Counted from the first letter of the stretch, positions 1 through 5,481 are shown. The stretch is DNA of 5,871 bases from an uncultured Clostridia bacterium (GCA_937906775.1 CALCUD010000024.1:1-5871); one strand, 5' to 3'. The notes: generated from the sequence alone by a model not told the origin. Made by a program: numbers and translations.

Positions 1-1020
1 TTTCATGCTCTGCATCAGGTCGAGGAAATCCTCCAGGGTCAGCTTGTTGCTGAATCCCTTGCGGGCGAATTTCTCGGCGTCCTGTTCGTCGAAGGCTTCC
101 GCGGCCTTGTCGATCAGCGTGAGCACGTCGCCCATGCCCAGAATACGGGAAGCCATCCGGTCGGGATGGAAGGGCTCGATATCCGTCAGCTTTTCACCGA
201 TGCCGCTGAACTTGATCGGCTTGCCGGTGACGGCCTTGATGCTGAGGGCCGCGCCGCCGCGCGTATCGCCGTCGAGCTTGGTGAGGATCACGCCGGTGAC
301 GTCGAGCTTTTCGTCGAAGGTCTTAGCGACGTTCACTGCGTCCTGACCGGTCATCGCGTCGACCGTCAGCAGGATCTCCGTCGGTTTGACAGCCGCTTTG
401 ATCCGGGCGAGCTCGTCCATCAGCGCTTCGTCGATATGAAGACGGCCGGCGGTATCGATGATGAGCACATCCCGCTGGTAATAGCGGGCGTATTCGATCG
501 CTTCCTTCGCGGTTTTGACCGGATCCTGCGTGCCCTTTTCGAACACCGGGACATGGACCTGTTCTCCGATGACCTGCAGCTGTTTGATGGCGGCGGGACG
601 GTAGATATCGCAGGCGGCCAGCATGGGCTTTTTTCCCTGCTTGGTCAGATATCCGGCGAGCTTGGCGCACATGGTCGTTTTACCGGCGCCCTGCAGGCCG
701 CACAGCATGAAGATCGTCGGCACAGAAGGGGACCAGTTCAGCTTCGCGTTGGTGGAACCCATCAGCGCGGTCATCTCTTCGTTGACGATCTTGATGACCT
801 GCTGGCTCGGCGTAAGGGAGGAAAGGACATCCTGCCCGACGCAGCGCTCGGTAACCTTTTTGATGAAATCCTTGGCGACGGCATAGTTGACGTCGGCTTC
901 CAGAAGCGCCATGCGCACTTCGCGCATGCCGTCTTTTACAGCCTGCTCGGTCAGCCGGCCGCGGCCGGTCATTTTCCGCAGAGCGCCCTGCAGCTTTTCA
1001 CTCAAGCCTTCAAAGGCCAT
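1..1020 (-). CDS. ffh: Signal recognition particle GTPase Ffh (SRP54 homologue), 3' end cut off by the window
   Basis: This is the protein subunit of the bacterial signal recognition particle. It binds 4.5S/6S RNA and signal sequences of nascent membrane or secreted proteins and docks with FtsY at the membrane. I translated 340 codons with no stop before the edge. The N-terminal helical domain spans about residues 1-88. The G domain follows, with P-loop GLQGAGKTT (108-116), DTAGR (189-193), DAMTGQD (221-227) and TKLDGDTRGG (247-256), all Ffh/FtsY hallmarks. MAFEGLSEKL at the start and the absence of an acidic N-terminal extension favour Ffh over FtsY. The methionine-rich M domain has only begun (about residue 300 on), so roughly 100 residues are missing. 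The ATG at 1018-1020 has the SD GGGAGG (1027-1032) six bases upstream, inside ylxM. The gene overlaps ylxM by 11 bp in another frame, so translational coupling is likely. Confidence 0.97.
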   Translation of the reverse strand, partial: MAFEGLSEKLQGALRKMTGRGRLTEQAVKDGMREVRMALLEADVNYAVAKDFIKKVTERCVGQDVLSSLTPSQQVIKIVNEEMTALMGSTNAKLNWSPSVPTIFMLCGLQGAGKTTMCAKLAGYLTKQGKKPMLAACDIYRPAAIKQLQVIGEQVHVPVFEKGTQDPVKTAKEAIEYARYYQRDVLIIDTAGRLHIDEALMDELARIKAAVKPTEILLTVDAMTGQDAVNVAKTFDEKLDVTGVILTKLDGDTRGGAALSIKAVTGKPIKFSGIGEKLTDIEPFHPDRMASRILGMGDVLTLIDKAAEAFDEQDAEKFARKGFSNKLTLEDFLDLMQSMK

Positions 1021-1366
1021 TGTTTTCCTCCCGGTCCAGGCGGAGCAGATCCTCGAGGATCGAAACCGCCCGGTTGTTGTCGTTATTCTTCAGGGCGGAA
1101 AGCGCCTGCTCCAGCCCGGATTCCATCCGGCTGAAGCGGGAAGCCACGCCCAGAGATGTTTCCATTTCGTTCAGCTTCGCGGCGGCGCGGGTGATCGTCT
1201 CATGGACGGCCTGACGGGAGATCCCGACTTCTTCGGCGATCTCTCCCAGGGAAAGATCTTCCTCGCAGTGGAGAGAAAGGACCCGGCGCTGCTTCTCGGT
1301 CAGCATGCCTCCGTAGAAAGCGGCAAGGAAGGCCAGATCCACCTTTTTTCTGAGATCGTCCGCCAT
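1010..1366 (-). CDS. ylxM: YlxM family SRP-associated helix-turn-helix protein
   Basis: This is a 118-residue protein of the YlxM/p13 family, the small HTH protein encoded just before ffh in many Firmicutes and proposed to modulate SRP function. Its start LAFLAAFYGGMLTEKQRRVL and the following DLSLGEIAEEVGISRQAVHE (about residues 37-56) form the family's sigma-70 region 4-like HTH. The C-terminal third is a charged, probably helical segment. Length is typical for the family. The ATG at 1364-1366 has SD AGGAGG at 1375-1380, eight bases away. The stop (1010-1012) lies inside the first codons of ffh. As the first gene of the operon it is driven by the promoter at 1409-1436. The family is clear; its exact molecular role is not settled, and a DNA-binding role is not shown by the sequence. 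Confidence 0.95.
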   Translation of the reverse strand: MADDLRKKVDLAFLAAFYGGMLTEKQRRVLSLHCEEDLSLGEIAEEVGISRQAVHETITRAAAKLNEMETSLGVASRFSRMESGLEQALSALKNNDNNRAVSILEDLLRLDREENNGL

Positions 1367-1374
1367 TGCCTTCG

Positions 1375-1380
1375 CCTCCT
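1375..1380 (-). promoter_or_regulatory. Ribosome binding site of ylxM
   Basis: On the minus strand this reads AGGAGG, eight bases before the ATG at 1364-1366. It fixes the ylxM start. The short leader from the predicted transcription start (about 1402) is only about 35 nt. Confidence 0.85.
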
Positions 1381-1392
1381 GTCAGGGGACAA

Positions 1393-1405
1393 CACTTGAC
1401 AAGTG
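1393..1405. promoter_or_regulatory. Perfect 13-bp palindrome over the predicted ylxM-ffh transcription start, candidate operator
   Basis: CACTTGACAAGTG reads as two exact 6-bp arms around one central base. It begins four bases downstream of the ylxM -10 box (1409-1414) and spans the expected +1 near 1402. That is a usual place for a repressor site, but no regulator is encoded nearby and a 13-bp palindrome can occur by chance. Its core TTGACA/TGTCAA also resembles the arms of the neighbouring terminator. Confidence 0.35.
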
Positions 1406-1408
1406 ACC

Positions 1409-1436
1409 ATTATACATAAAAAAAGAGGACTGTCAA
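1409..1436 (-). promoter_or_regulatory. Sigma-A promoter of the ylxM-ffh operon
   Basis: On the minus strand, -35 TTGACA (1431-1436) and -10 TATAAT (1409-1414) are separated by 16 bp. Both hexamers are perfect consensus, which suggests strong constitutive expression. The expected start is near 1402. The -35 box is also part of the 3' arm of the terminator hairpin for the upstream gene, and the T-tract of that terminator fills the spacer. Confidence 0.85.
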
Positions 1437-1456
1437 GGCTTTTTTATTGACAGTCC
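1418..1456 (-). terminator. Intrinsic terminator of the secreted peptidoglycan-binding protein gene
   Basis: Read on the minus strand, GGACTGTCAA (1447-1456) and TTGACAGTCC (1427-1436) form a perfect 10-bp stem around a 10-nt loop (1437-1446), followed by TCTTTTTTTA (about 1417-1426). The stem starts about 85 bp after the stop of the gene at 1543-2706. In the plus direction the hairpin is not followed by a T-run, so termination should be one-way. Confidence 0.88.
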
Positions 1457-1542
1457 GGAAGTTTATGCTTTCAGAGATCTGACGGTTCCTGTTTTGTCAT
1501 GGGAACGCTTTTCTGACGGATGCTTCCCTCATGTGATGAATA

Positions 1543-2706
1543 TCAATAGCTGATTTCCTCTCCGGTGAGAGATTTCCAGAAGGAACGGATGGTTTTCTGA
1601 TTGGATACGCCGTAATCCGGATCGTTCTGCTGACATTCGCTCATGTCGCGCAGAAAATGAACGCAGAGATGGCCGTCAAAATTGTTATCCTTGATGTTTC
1701 CGGACAGGTGAGGCATGTCATGGGTGGAGCCGATCGTCCAGGTACCGTCGGGAAGGCGGACATACACGGCCTTCTGGGTCCATGTGTTCTGGCCGCCGAA
1801 GGCCTTGAGCATGGTGGCGGTATCCTTTGCCGTCAGCGGTTCGGAATCGGCGTGACGGCCGAGCGAGAGCAGACGGAGCGTCCAGTTCAGCCCGGTGGAG
1901 GGGTCCAGGATCAGGATCTGCTGACCGGCTTTGATCTTCTTATTTTTAATGTCGTTGAACCAGTGAAGAAGCTTCACGGACGAACGGGCGGGCAGAGACA
2001 TTTTCGCGTTGATGCCGGTCTCGGCAGGTTCGGGCGCCGGGGTTGGCGTCGGGGAAACAGATCCGTCCGCGGATGAACTGCCGGTTTTCTTCGCATAGGC
2101 TTTTTCCAGCGCCTTCAGCGTCTTTTTACCCGCAAGCCCGTCGGCTTTCAGACCCTGCGCGGACTGAAACGCTTTTACGGCTTTCGTTGTTTTGGCCCCG
2201 AATTTCCCGTCCGCGGTGCCGCAGGAGTAGCCCAGTTTGTTCAGAGCCTTTTGCAGCGTTTTGACGCGGGAACCGGAGGAACCGCTCTTTATGGTGTTGT
2301 AATTGTTGCCGAACAGTTTGGAGGAAGATCCGCCGGATTCGGGAGCCGCCGTCGGAGTCGGAGTGGCGGCCGGAGCGGCGGTCGGGGCGGCAGTCGGCTG
2401 GGAGGGCTTTTGCGACGCCTGTTTGGCGTACAGAAGCTCCAGCGTCCGCGTACCGGCAAGCCCGTCGGCATTCAGTCCGTTGGCGCGCTGAAATTTCCGG
2501 ACGGCTTTTTCCGTATTGTTTCCGAAGATGCCGTCGGCGGTCCCGCCCAGGTAGCCGAGATCGATCAGCGCCTGCTGCATGATCCGGACAGCCTCGTTCC
2601 TGCAGCCGTTGTACAGCGTACCGGCCTGCCACGCGTAACTGCCCTGGAGCGGGAAGATCAGGATCGCAAAGATCATAAGAAAACAAAAAATACTGCGTTT
2701 TTTCAT
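1543..2706 (-). CDS. Secreted protein with two peptidoglycan-binding (PG_binding_1) repeats and an unnamed conserved C-terminal domain
   Basis: This 387-residue protein is predicted to be exported and bound to the cell wall. Residues 1-25 are a signal peptide (MKKR, hydrophobic core, SYA before W26). Two PG_binding_1 repeats follow at about 30-93 and 139-203, each with the GYxxGTADGxFGxxTxxAVxxFQ core and a Gly-Leu-x-Ala-Asp-Gly tail. A Pro/Thr/Ala linker lies at about 100-125 and a second at 218-230. Residues about 231-387 form a compact domain with HADSEPLTAKD (285-295), THDMPH (328-333) and DGHLCVHFL (344-352). I cannot assign this domain by name. The clustered His, Asp and Cys could be catalytic, but that is inference. 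The two repeats share an identical 14-nt stretch (2132-2145 and 2456-2469), consistent with internal duplication. SD GGGAGG at 2713-2718 lies six bases from the ATG. It has its own promoter and terminator, so it is probably monocistronic. Confidence 0.9.
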   Translation of the reverse strand: MKKRSIFCFLMIFAILIFPLQGSYAWQAGTLYNGCRNEAVRIMQQALIDLGYLGGTADGIFGNNTEKAVRKFQRANGLNADGLAGTRTLELLYAKQASQKPSQPTAAPTAAPAATPTPTAAPESGGSSSKLFGNNYNTIKSGSSGSRVKTLQKALNKLGYSCGTADGKFGAKTTKAVKAFQSAQGLKADGLAGKKTLKALEKAYAKKTGSSSADGSVSPTPTPAPEPAETGINAKMSLPARSSVKLLHWFNDIKNKKIKAGQQILILDPSTGLNWTLRLLSLGRHADSEPLTAKDTATMLKAFGGQNTWTQKAVYVRLPDGTWTIGSTHDMPHLSGNIKDNNFDGHLCVHFLRDMSECQQNDPDYGVSNQKTIRSFWKSLTGEEISY

Positions 2707-2745
2707 GGGGGACCTCCCTTCCGGTCGGATTCCTTTGATGAACGC

Positions 2746-2774
2746 AGTATATCACAAGTGTTAATAAAATGCAA
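2746..2774 (-). promoter_or_regulatory. Sigma-A promoter (extended -10) of the secreted peptidoglycan-binding protein gene
   Basis: Minus-strand -35 TTGCAT (2769-2774), 17-bp spacer, -10 TATACT (2746-2751) preceded by TGA, giving an extended -10. The expected start is near 2739, leaving a leader of about 32 nt to the ATG. The promoter lies in the AT-rich gap of 93 bp after the apgM-family gene, so transcription need not depend on that gene. Confidence 0.72.
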
Positions 2775-2799
2775 ATTTAGTGTTACAAAATCGTAATAA

Positions 2800-4011
2800 T
2801 TACTGTTCCAGCAGTCTTGCCATGATGTCGTGGCCTTCGGGAACAAAGACGCCATTCGCGGCGGTCGCCTCGTCCAGCCGGGACGGCGTTCCGGGACGGC
2901 GGGAGTCATAGATGGCGAACGGAACGGGCTTCCCGTCGTGCGTGCGGGTCGACATCAGCGTTTTATGGTCGGACAGCAGCAGGATCCGGAAATCGCCGAG
3001 CGCGGGAAGCTTTTCCAGCAGGGGCGCGATGACCCGGGTATCCAGGCGGCGGATCGCTTCCAGTTTTTTATCCAGCGCGCCGGCATGCGTCATCTCGTCG
3101 GGCGCTTCGACATGGATCGCGACGAAACTGTCCCCTGCGGCGAGCGCGGCGACGGCGGCGTCGACCTTGCCTTCATAGTTCGTGTCCAGATCGCCGTTGG
3201 CGCCGGGAACATGAGGATGCGGCAGCTTCATCAGCTCCGCGATCCCCCAGACCAGCGGAACCGCGCTGATGACCGTTCCCTTCACCCCGTATTTTTCCTC
3301 GAAGGAGGGAAGCAGCATGGCCCGTCCGGCCCCCCAGGGCCAGATCATGTTTGCGGGAAGCTGACCGCGGGCGATCCGGGCCTGATTCACCGGATGATCC
3401 TTCAGAACGGTATAGGAGATGTTCATCAGATCGGTGATCTCGGCAGAGAGATAGCCGGTCGGATAGTGAACGGGCTGCTCCAGCACATTGTGGGGCTCGG
3501 TGGTGGACAGGACGGCGTCCTCCGGAACAGGACCGGCGAATACACCGATATGCCGGAAGGTGCGGCTGACGTGGACCGTGAGCCCCGCTTTTTCAGCCGC
3601 GGGGGCGAAACGGGGATCGGCCAGAAGATCGTTCATCAGGGTTTCGGCTTCGTCCCCCTCGATGTTGCCGCCGTTGTGACTGTGAATGATCAGCTGTCCG
3701 CCGATCTCTTCCACGGCGCAGAGATTGACACGCATGGACACCTCGCCGGGATTCAGCGTCACGCCGACGCCGGCGGCCTCCAGAACGCTCCGCCCGGTAT
3801 AGCAGTCGCGGGGATCGTTGCCGAAAATATTCAGGATCGCGGTGTCGCTTCCGGCGGGAACGGTTTCCGGAACGGTCCGGCAGGTGCCGGTCTCGCTGCC
3901 GGCCAGGACGCCGAAGGCGGGAAGGTCAAGATGTTCAAGCGGCGTTTTCCCGCCGAGCTCCGGGACGGGGTCGTCGCTCATGCCGTCGCCGATCACAAGG
4001 ACATATTTCAC
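2800..4011 (-). CDS. apgM: Cofactor-independent phosphoglycerate mutase, archaeal type (apgM family)
   Basis: This 403-residue metalloenzyme of the alkaline phosphatase superfamily is expected to interconvert 3- and 2-phosphoglycerate in the cytoplasm using two divalent metals and a phosphoserine. It opens VKYVLVIGDGMSDDPVPELG, typical of the family at about 400 residues. By analogy with classical iPGM I assign Asp9, nucleophile Ser55 (in AGSDTAILNIFGNDP), Asp348 and His349 (LLSDHKT) to one metal site, and Asp305, His309 (DEMTH) and His358 to the other. No key residue is missing. An upstream in-frame ATG at 4075-4077 would add 22 residues without family character. The GTG at 4009-4011 has SD AGGAAGG at 4018-4024, so I chose it. 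Some bacterial members of this family carry the automatic label 'proposed homoserine kinase', so the substrate is less certain than the fold. The gene is divergent from pfkA, which favours glycolysis. I see no clear terminator after it. Confidence 0.9.
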   Translation of the reverse strand: MKYVLVIGDGMSDDPVPELGGKTPLEHLDLPAFGVLAGSETGTCRTVPETVPAGSDTAILNIFGNDPRDCYTGRSVLEAAGVGVTLNPGEVSMRVNLCAVEEIGGQLIIHSHNGGNIEGDEAETLMNDLLADPRFAPAAEKAGLTVHVSRTFRHIGVFAGPVPEDAVLSTTEPHNVLEQPVHYPTGYLSAEITDLMNISYTVLKDHPVNQARIARGQLPANMIWPWGAGRAMLLPSFEEKYGVKGTVISAVPLVWGIAELMKLPHPHVPGANGDLDTNYEGKVDAAVAALAAGDSFVAIHVEAPDEMTHAGALDKKLEAIRRLDTRVIAPLLEKLPALGDFRILLLSDHKTLMSTRTHDGKPVPFAIYDSRRPGTPSRLDEATAANGVFVPEGHDIMARLLEQ

Positions 4012-4017
4012 AGGAAT

Positions 4018-4024
4018 CCTTCCT
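4018..4024 (-). promoter_or_regulatory. Ribosome binding site that decides the GTG start of apgM
   Basis: On the minus strand AGGAAGG lies six bases before the GTG at 4009-4011. The upstream ATG at 4075-4077 overlaps the predicted -35 element of this gene, so it would not be in the mRNA. Both facts support GTG. Confidence 0.8.
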
Positions 4025-4048
4025 TTCAATAATGCGATATCGATGCGT

Positions 4049-4077
4049 ATTGTATCATTTGCGGAAGGGAAGAACAA
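4049..4077 (-). promoter_or_regulatory. Sigma-A promoter (extended -10) of apgM
   Basis: Minus strand: -35 TTGTTC (4072-4077), 17-bp spacer, -10 TACAAT (4049-4054) preceded by TGA. The expected start is near 4042, giving a leader of about 30 nt before the GTG. The -35 is a moderate match; the extended -10 compensates. Confidence 0.65.
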
Positions 4078-4093
4078 GAGAACGAGGAAGGAA

Positions 4094-4126
4094 GGACAAA
4101 AAGGGAACAGAACCGGACAAAAAAGG
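4094..4126. repeat. Two A-tract repeats 21 bp apart in a T-free purine-rich tract between the apgM and pfkA promoters
   Basis: GGACAAAAAGG (4094-4104) recurs as GGACAAAAAAGG (4115-4126), start to start 21 bp, two helical turns. Both sit in a 67-base stretch (4061-4127) with no T on the plus strand. The second copy ends just before the pfkA -35 region. The repeats could be an upstream promoter element, a bent-DNA element, or paired sites for a regulator acting on both promoters. None of these is shown by sequence alone. Confidence 0.5.
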
Positions 4127-4129
4127 CTA

Positions 4130-4158
4130 TTCCAACTTTTCGGGGTCTATGGTATAAT
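4130..4158 (+). promoter_or_regulatory. pfkA: Sigma-A promoter (extended -10) of pfkA
   Basis: The -10 is perfect TATAAT (4153-4158) preceded by TGG, an extended -10. The -35 at 17-bp spacing is TTCCAA (4130-4135), a weak match with three of six bases. The expected start is near 4165, leaving a leader of about 64 nt. The weak -35 suggests reliance on the extended -10, on the upstream A-tracts, or on an activator. Confidence 0.75.
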
Positions 4159-4184
4159 TCAGTTCTGTGTGAACGGAAACTGAA

Positions 4185-4200
4185 TTCCGCTCATGCGGAA
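4185..4200 (+). other. Small hairpin in the pfkA leader
   Basis: TTCCGC and GCGGAA form a perfect 6-bp stem around the loop TCAT. It ends about 12 bases before the ribosome binding site AAAGGAG (4212-4218) and has no following T-run, so it is not a terminator. It may simply protect the 5' end of the transcript; a regulatory role is unproven. Confidence 0.4.
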
Positions 4201-4228
4201 GAGGACCTGATAAAGGAGCATCAGTGAA

Positions 4229-5278
4229 ATGAGAAAGATCGGTGTTTTGACCAGTGGCGGCGACAGCCCCGGAATGAACGCTGCCGTGATGGCGGTAGCC
4301 CGTAGCGCTTCCCTGTACGGGATGCCCCTGATCGGGATCAAGCGCGGCTATAACGGTCTGCTTCGCAAGAGTACCAATATTAAGGACGACTTGCAGGAGC
4401 TTTATCTGGACACCGTACTGGATATCGCAGACGAGCCCGGCACCTATCTCCGCACGGCGCGCTGCACCGAGTTCCTCGATCCCGCCTATCGCGACATCGC
4501 TGTCAAAACGCTGTCCGCGATGGAAATTGACGGGCTGGTCGTTCTGGGCGGCGACGGAAGTTTTCAGGGGGCGCAGCGCCTGTGCGATCTGGGGATCCCC
4601 TGCATCGGCATTCCCGCGACCATCGACAACGATCTCGGCTATACCGAGATGACCCTCGGATTCGACACCGCGGTCAACGTCTGCGTTGACGCCGTGCGTT
4701 CCATCCGGGCGACGTCCCGCAGCCACGACCGTCCCGCCGTGGTCGAGGTGATGGGCCGTCACTGCGGCGATATCGCGCTGATGACCGCCGTGTCCACCGG
4801 CAGCGAGATCGTGGTTGTTCCGGAAGTCCCGTGGTCCGTTGAGGAAGTCGCTGAAAAGCTGAACCGTCAGCTGGCCAAGGGCAACACCCGCGCGACGATC
4901 ATTCTGGCGGAGGGCTGCTGGGATTCCATGGCGCCGTTTGATATGTACACTTATCTGACGTCTCACGGCAAGCCCTGCTATGAGGGCGAACCCATGAGCG
5001 CTGTGCGCTTTGCCTCCGTGATGAAGCGGATGTGCGGCATGGTCGAGGCGCGCGCAACGGTCATCGGCTACACGCAGCGCGGCGCCGAACCGACGGCGCG
5101 CGACAGTGCGTTCGCCTTCCAGGCCGGCAATCTGGCCGTGAAGCTGCTCCGCGACGGGATCAGCAATCAGGTCATCGGCATGCAGAACGGTCAGGTCATG
5201 CATATGCCGATCAACGACGCGCTGGCTCAGAAGAAGAGCTTCAACCGCGATATGTACGACCTGGTGAACGCTCTGTAA
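4229..5278 (+). CDS. pfkA: 6-phosphofructokinase
   Basis: This 349-residue cytoplasmic enzyme phosphorylates fructose 6-phosphate to fructose 1,6-bisphosphate, the committing step of glycolysis. The family signatures are intact: GGDSPGMNA (10-18), the nucleotide-loop GGDGS (107-111), the catalytic TIDND (131-135, with Asp133 as the expected base), the MGR substrate motif (175-177), AEG with Glu228, and YTQRGAEPTARD (281-292). Gly110 matches the E. coli Gly104 position that favours ATP, while PPi-dependent enzymes have Asp there. The residue before TIDND is Ala130, where ATP enzymes usually have Gly and PPi enzymes Lys, so donor choice is probably ATP but not certain. The protein is about 25 residues longer than E. 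coli PfkA, partly from a longer segment around residues 238-265. The ATG at 4229 is set by SD AAAGGAG (4212-4218), ten bases away. No terminator lies between its stop and the infC promoter. Confidence 0.96.
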   Translation: MRKIGVLTSGGDSPGMNAAVMAVARSASLYGMPLIGIKRGYNGLLRKSTNIKDDLQELYLDTVLDIADEPGTYLRTARCTEFLDPAYRDIAVKTLSAMEIDGLVVLGGDGSFQGAQRLCDLGIPCIGIPATIDNDLGYTEMTLGFDTAVNVCVDAVRSIRATSRSHDRPAVVEVMGRHCGDIALMTAVSTGSEIVVVPEVPWSVEEVAEKLNRQLAKGNTRATIILAEGCWDSMAPFDMYTYLTSHGKPCYEGEPMSAVRFASVMKRMCGMVEARATVIGYTQRGAEPTARDSAFAFQAGNLAVKLLRDGISNQVIGMQNGQVMHMPINDALAQKKSFNRDMYDLVNAL

Positions 5279-5297
5279 TTCTGTTGCAATTCAGGGG

Positions 5298-5326
5298 TTG
5301 ACAGACGGAATCAGGTGTGATAAAGT
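5298..5326 (+). promoter_or_regulatory. Sigma-A promoter (extended -10) of the infC operon
   Basis: TTGACA (5298-5303), 17-bp spacer, TAAAGT (5321-5326) preceded by TGA. The -35 and spacing are consensus and the -10 is extended. The expected start is near 5333, so the infC leader would be about 150 nt. The promoter begins only 20 bp after the pfkA stop codon. Confidence 0.85.
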
Positions 5327-5332
5327 ACCCAT

Positions 5333-5460
5333 GTTTGAAAGCAGAGGCTTGCCCGCTTCTCACCTTGTGTGGCTCGTGCCGCCGGGTTAAGGCGCCTTCT
5401 CCGTGAAAACGGCGAAAGAGTGTATTGTGAGCGACGGGTCATCAGGCCCGTCGCTTTTTC
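5333..5460 (+). ncRNA. L20-type ribosomal protein leader (transcription attenuator) of the infC operon
   Basis: In Firmicutes the infC-rpmI-rplT operon is controlled by L20, which binds the leader and promotes early termination. This leader has the right place and length, and ends in a strong terminator directly before infC. It contains a CCGT-GAAA-ACGG hairpin with a GNRA loop (5401-5412), with CTT (5396-5398) and AAG (5416-5418) able to extend it across an internal loop. CCCGCTTCTCAC (5352-5363) can pair with GTGAGCGACGGG (5427-5438) as 5 bp, a short mismatch region and 4 bp. This pairing would take up the 5' arm of the terminator and act as antiterminator. Position and architecture are seen; assignment to the L20 family rests on context, not on a covariance search. 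Confidence 0.75.
5431..5459 (+). terminator. Attenuator terminator before infC
   Basis: GCGACGGG (5431-5438) and CCCGTCGC (5447-5454) make an 8-bp stem that can extend inward by U-G and C-G pairs to an ATCA tetraloop, followed by TTTTT (5455-5459). It lies 22 bases before the infC start, so it must be conditional for infC to be expressed. It may also end read-through transcripts from pfkA, which has no terminator of its own. Confidence 0.88.
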
Positions 5461-5473
5461 AGACCGAAATACT

Positions 5474-5478
5474 GGAGG
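5474..5478 (+). promoter_or_regulatory. Ribosome binding site of infC with unusually short spacing
   Basis: GGAGG, extended to GGAGGTG (5474-5480), lies only three bases before the ATG at 5482-5484; the other genes here have 6-10. An in-frame ATC at 5488-5490 would be nine bases away. Noncanonical starts are well known in infC genes of other bacteria, so this site leaves the start open. Confidence 0.7.
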
Positions 5479-5481
5479 TGC

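Noticed and set aside
166..1134. A 322-codon open frame on the plus strand opposite ffh and ylxM.
   Set aside because: It is a shadow of ffh, which has all SRP GTPase motifs on the other strand.
1485..1506. GTTCC/GGAAC inverted repeat between the secreted-protein gene and ylxM.
   Set aside because: The 5-bp stem with a 12-base loop is expected by chance, and a much better terminator lies at 1418-1456.
2793..2803. Small AT-rich palindrome GTAATAATTAC at the end of apgM as a possible terminator.
   Set aside because: Its arms are 5 bp and AT-rich, with almost no loop and only a short T-run after it; too weak for an intrinsic terminator.
2830..4032. A 400-codon open frame on the plus strand opposite apgM.
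   Set aside because: It is antisense to a gene with complete family motifs; its product is low in recognisable features, and long antisense frames are common in GC-rich coding DNA.
4127..5203. A 358-codon open frame on the minus strand opposite pfkA.
   Set aside because: It mirrors pfkA codon structure, is His/Gly/Arg-rich without known motifs, and pfkA is unambiguous.
5331..5390. A 19-codon reading frame (ATG at 5331, TAA at 5388) at the predicted 5' end of the infC leader.
   Set aside because: It has no ribosome binding site, would be leaderless, has no run of regulatory codons, and the same bases are better explained by leader RNA structure.
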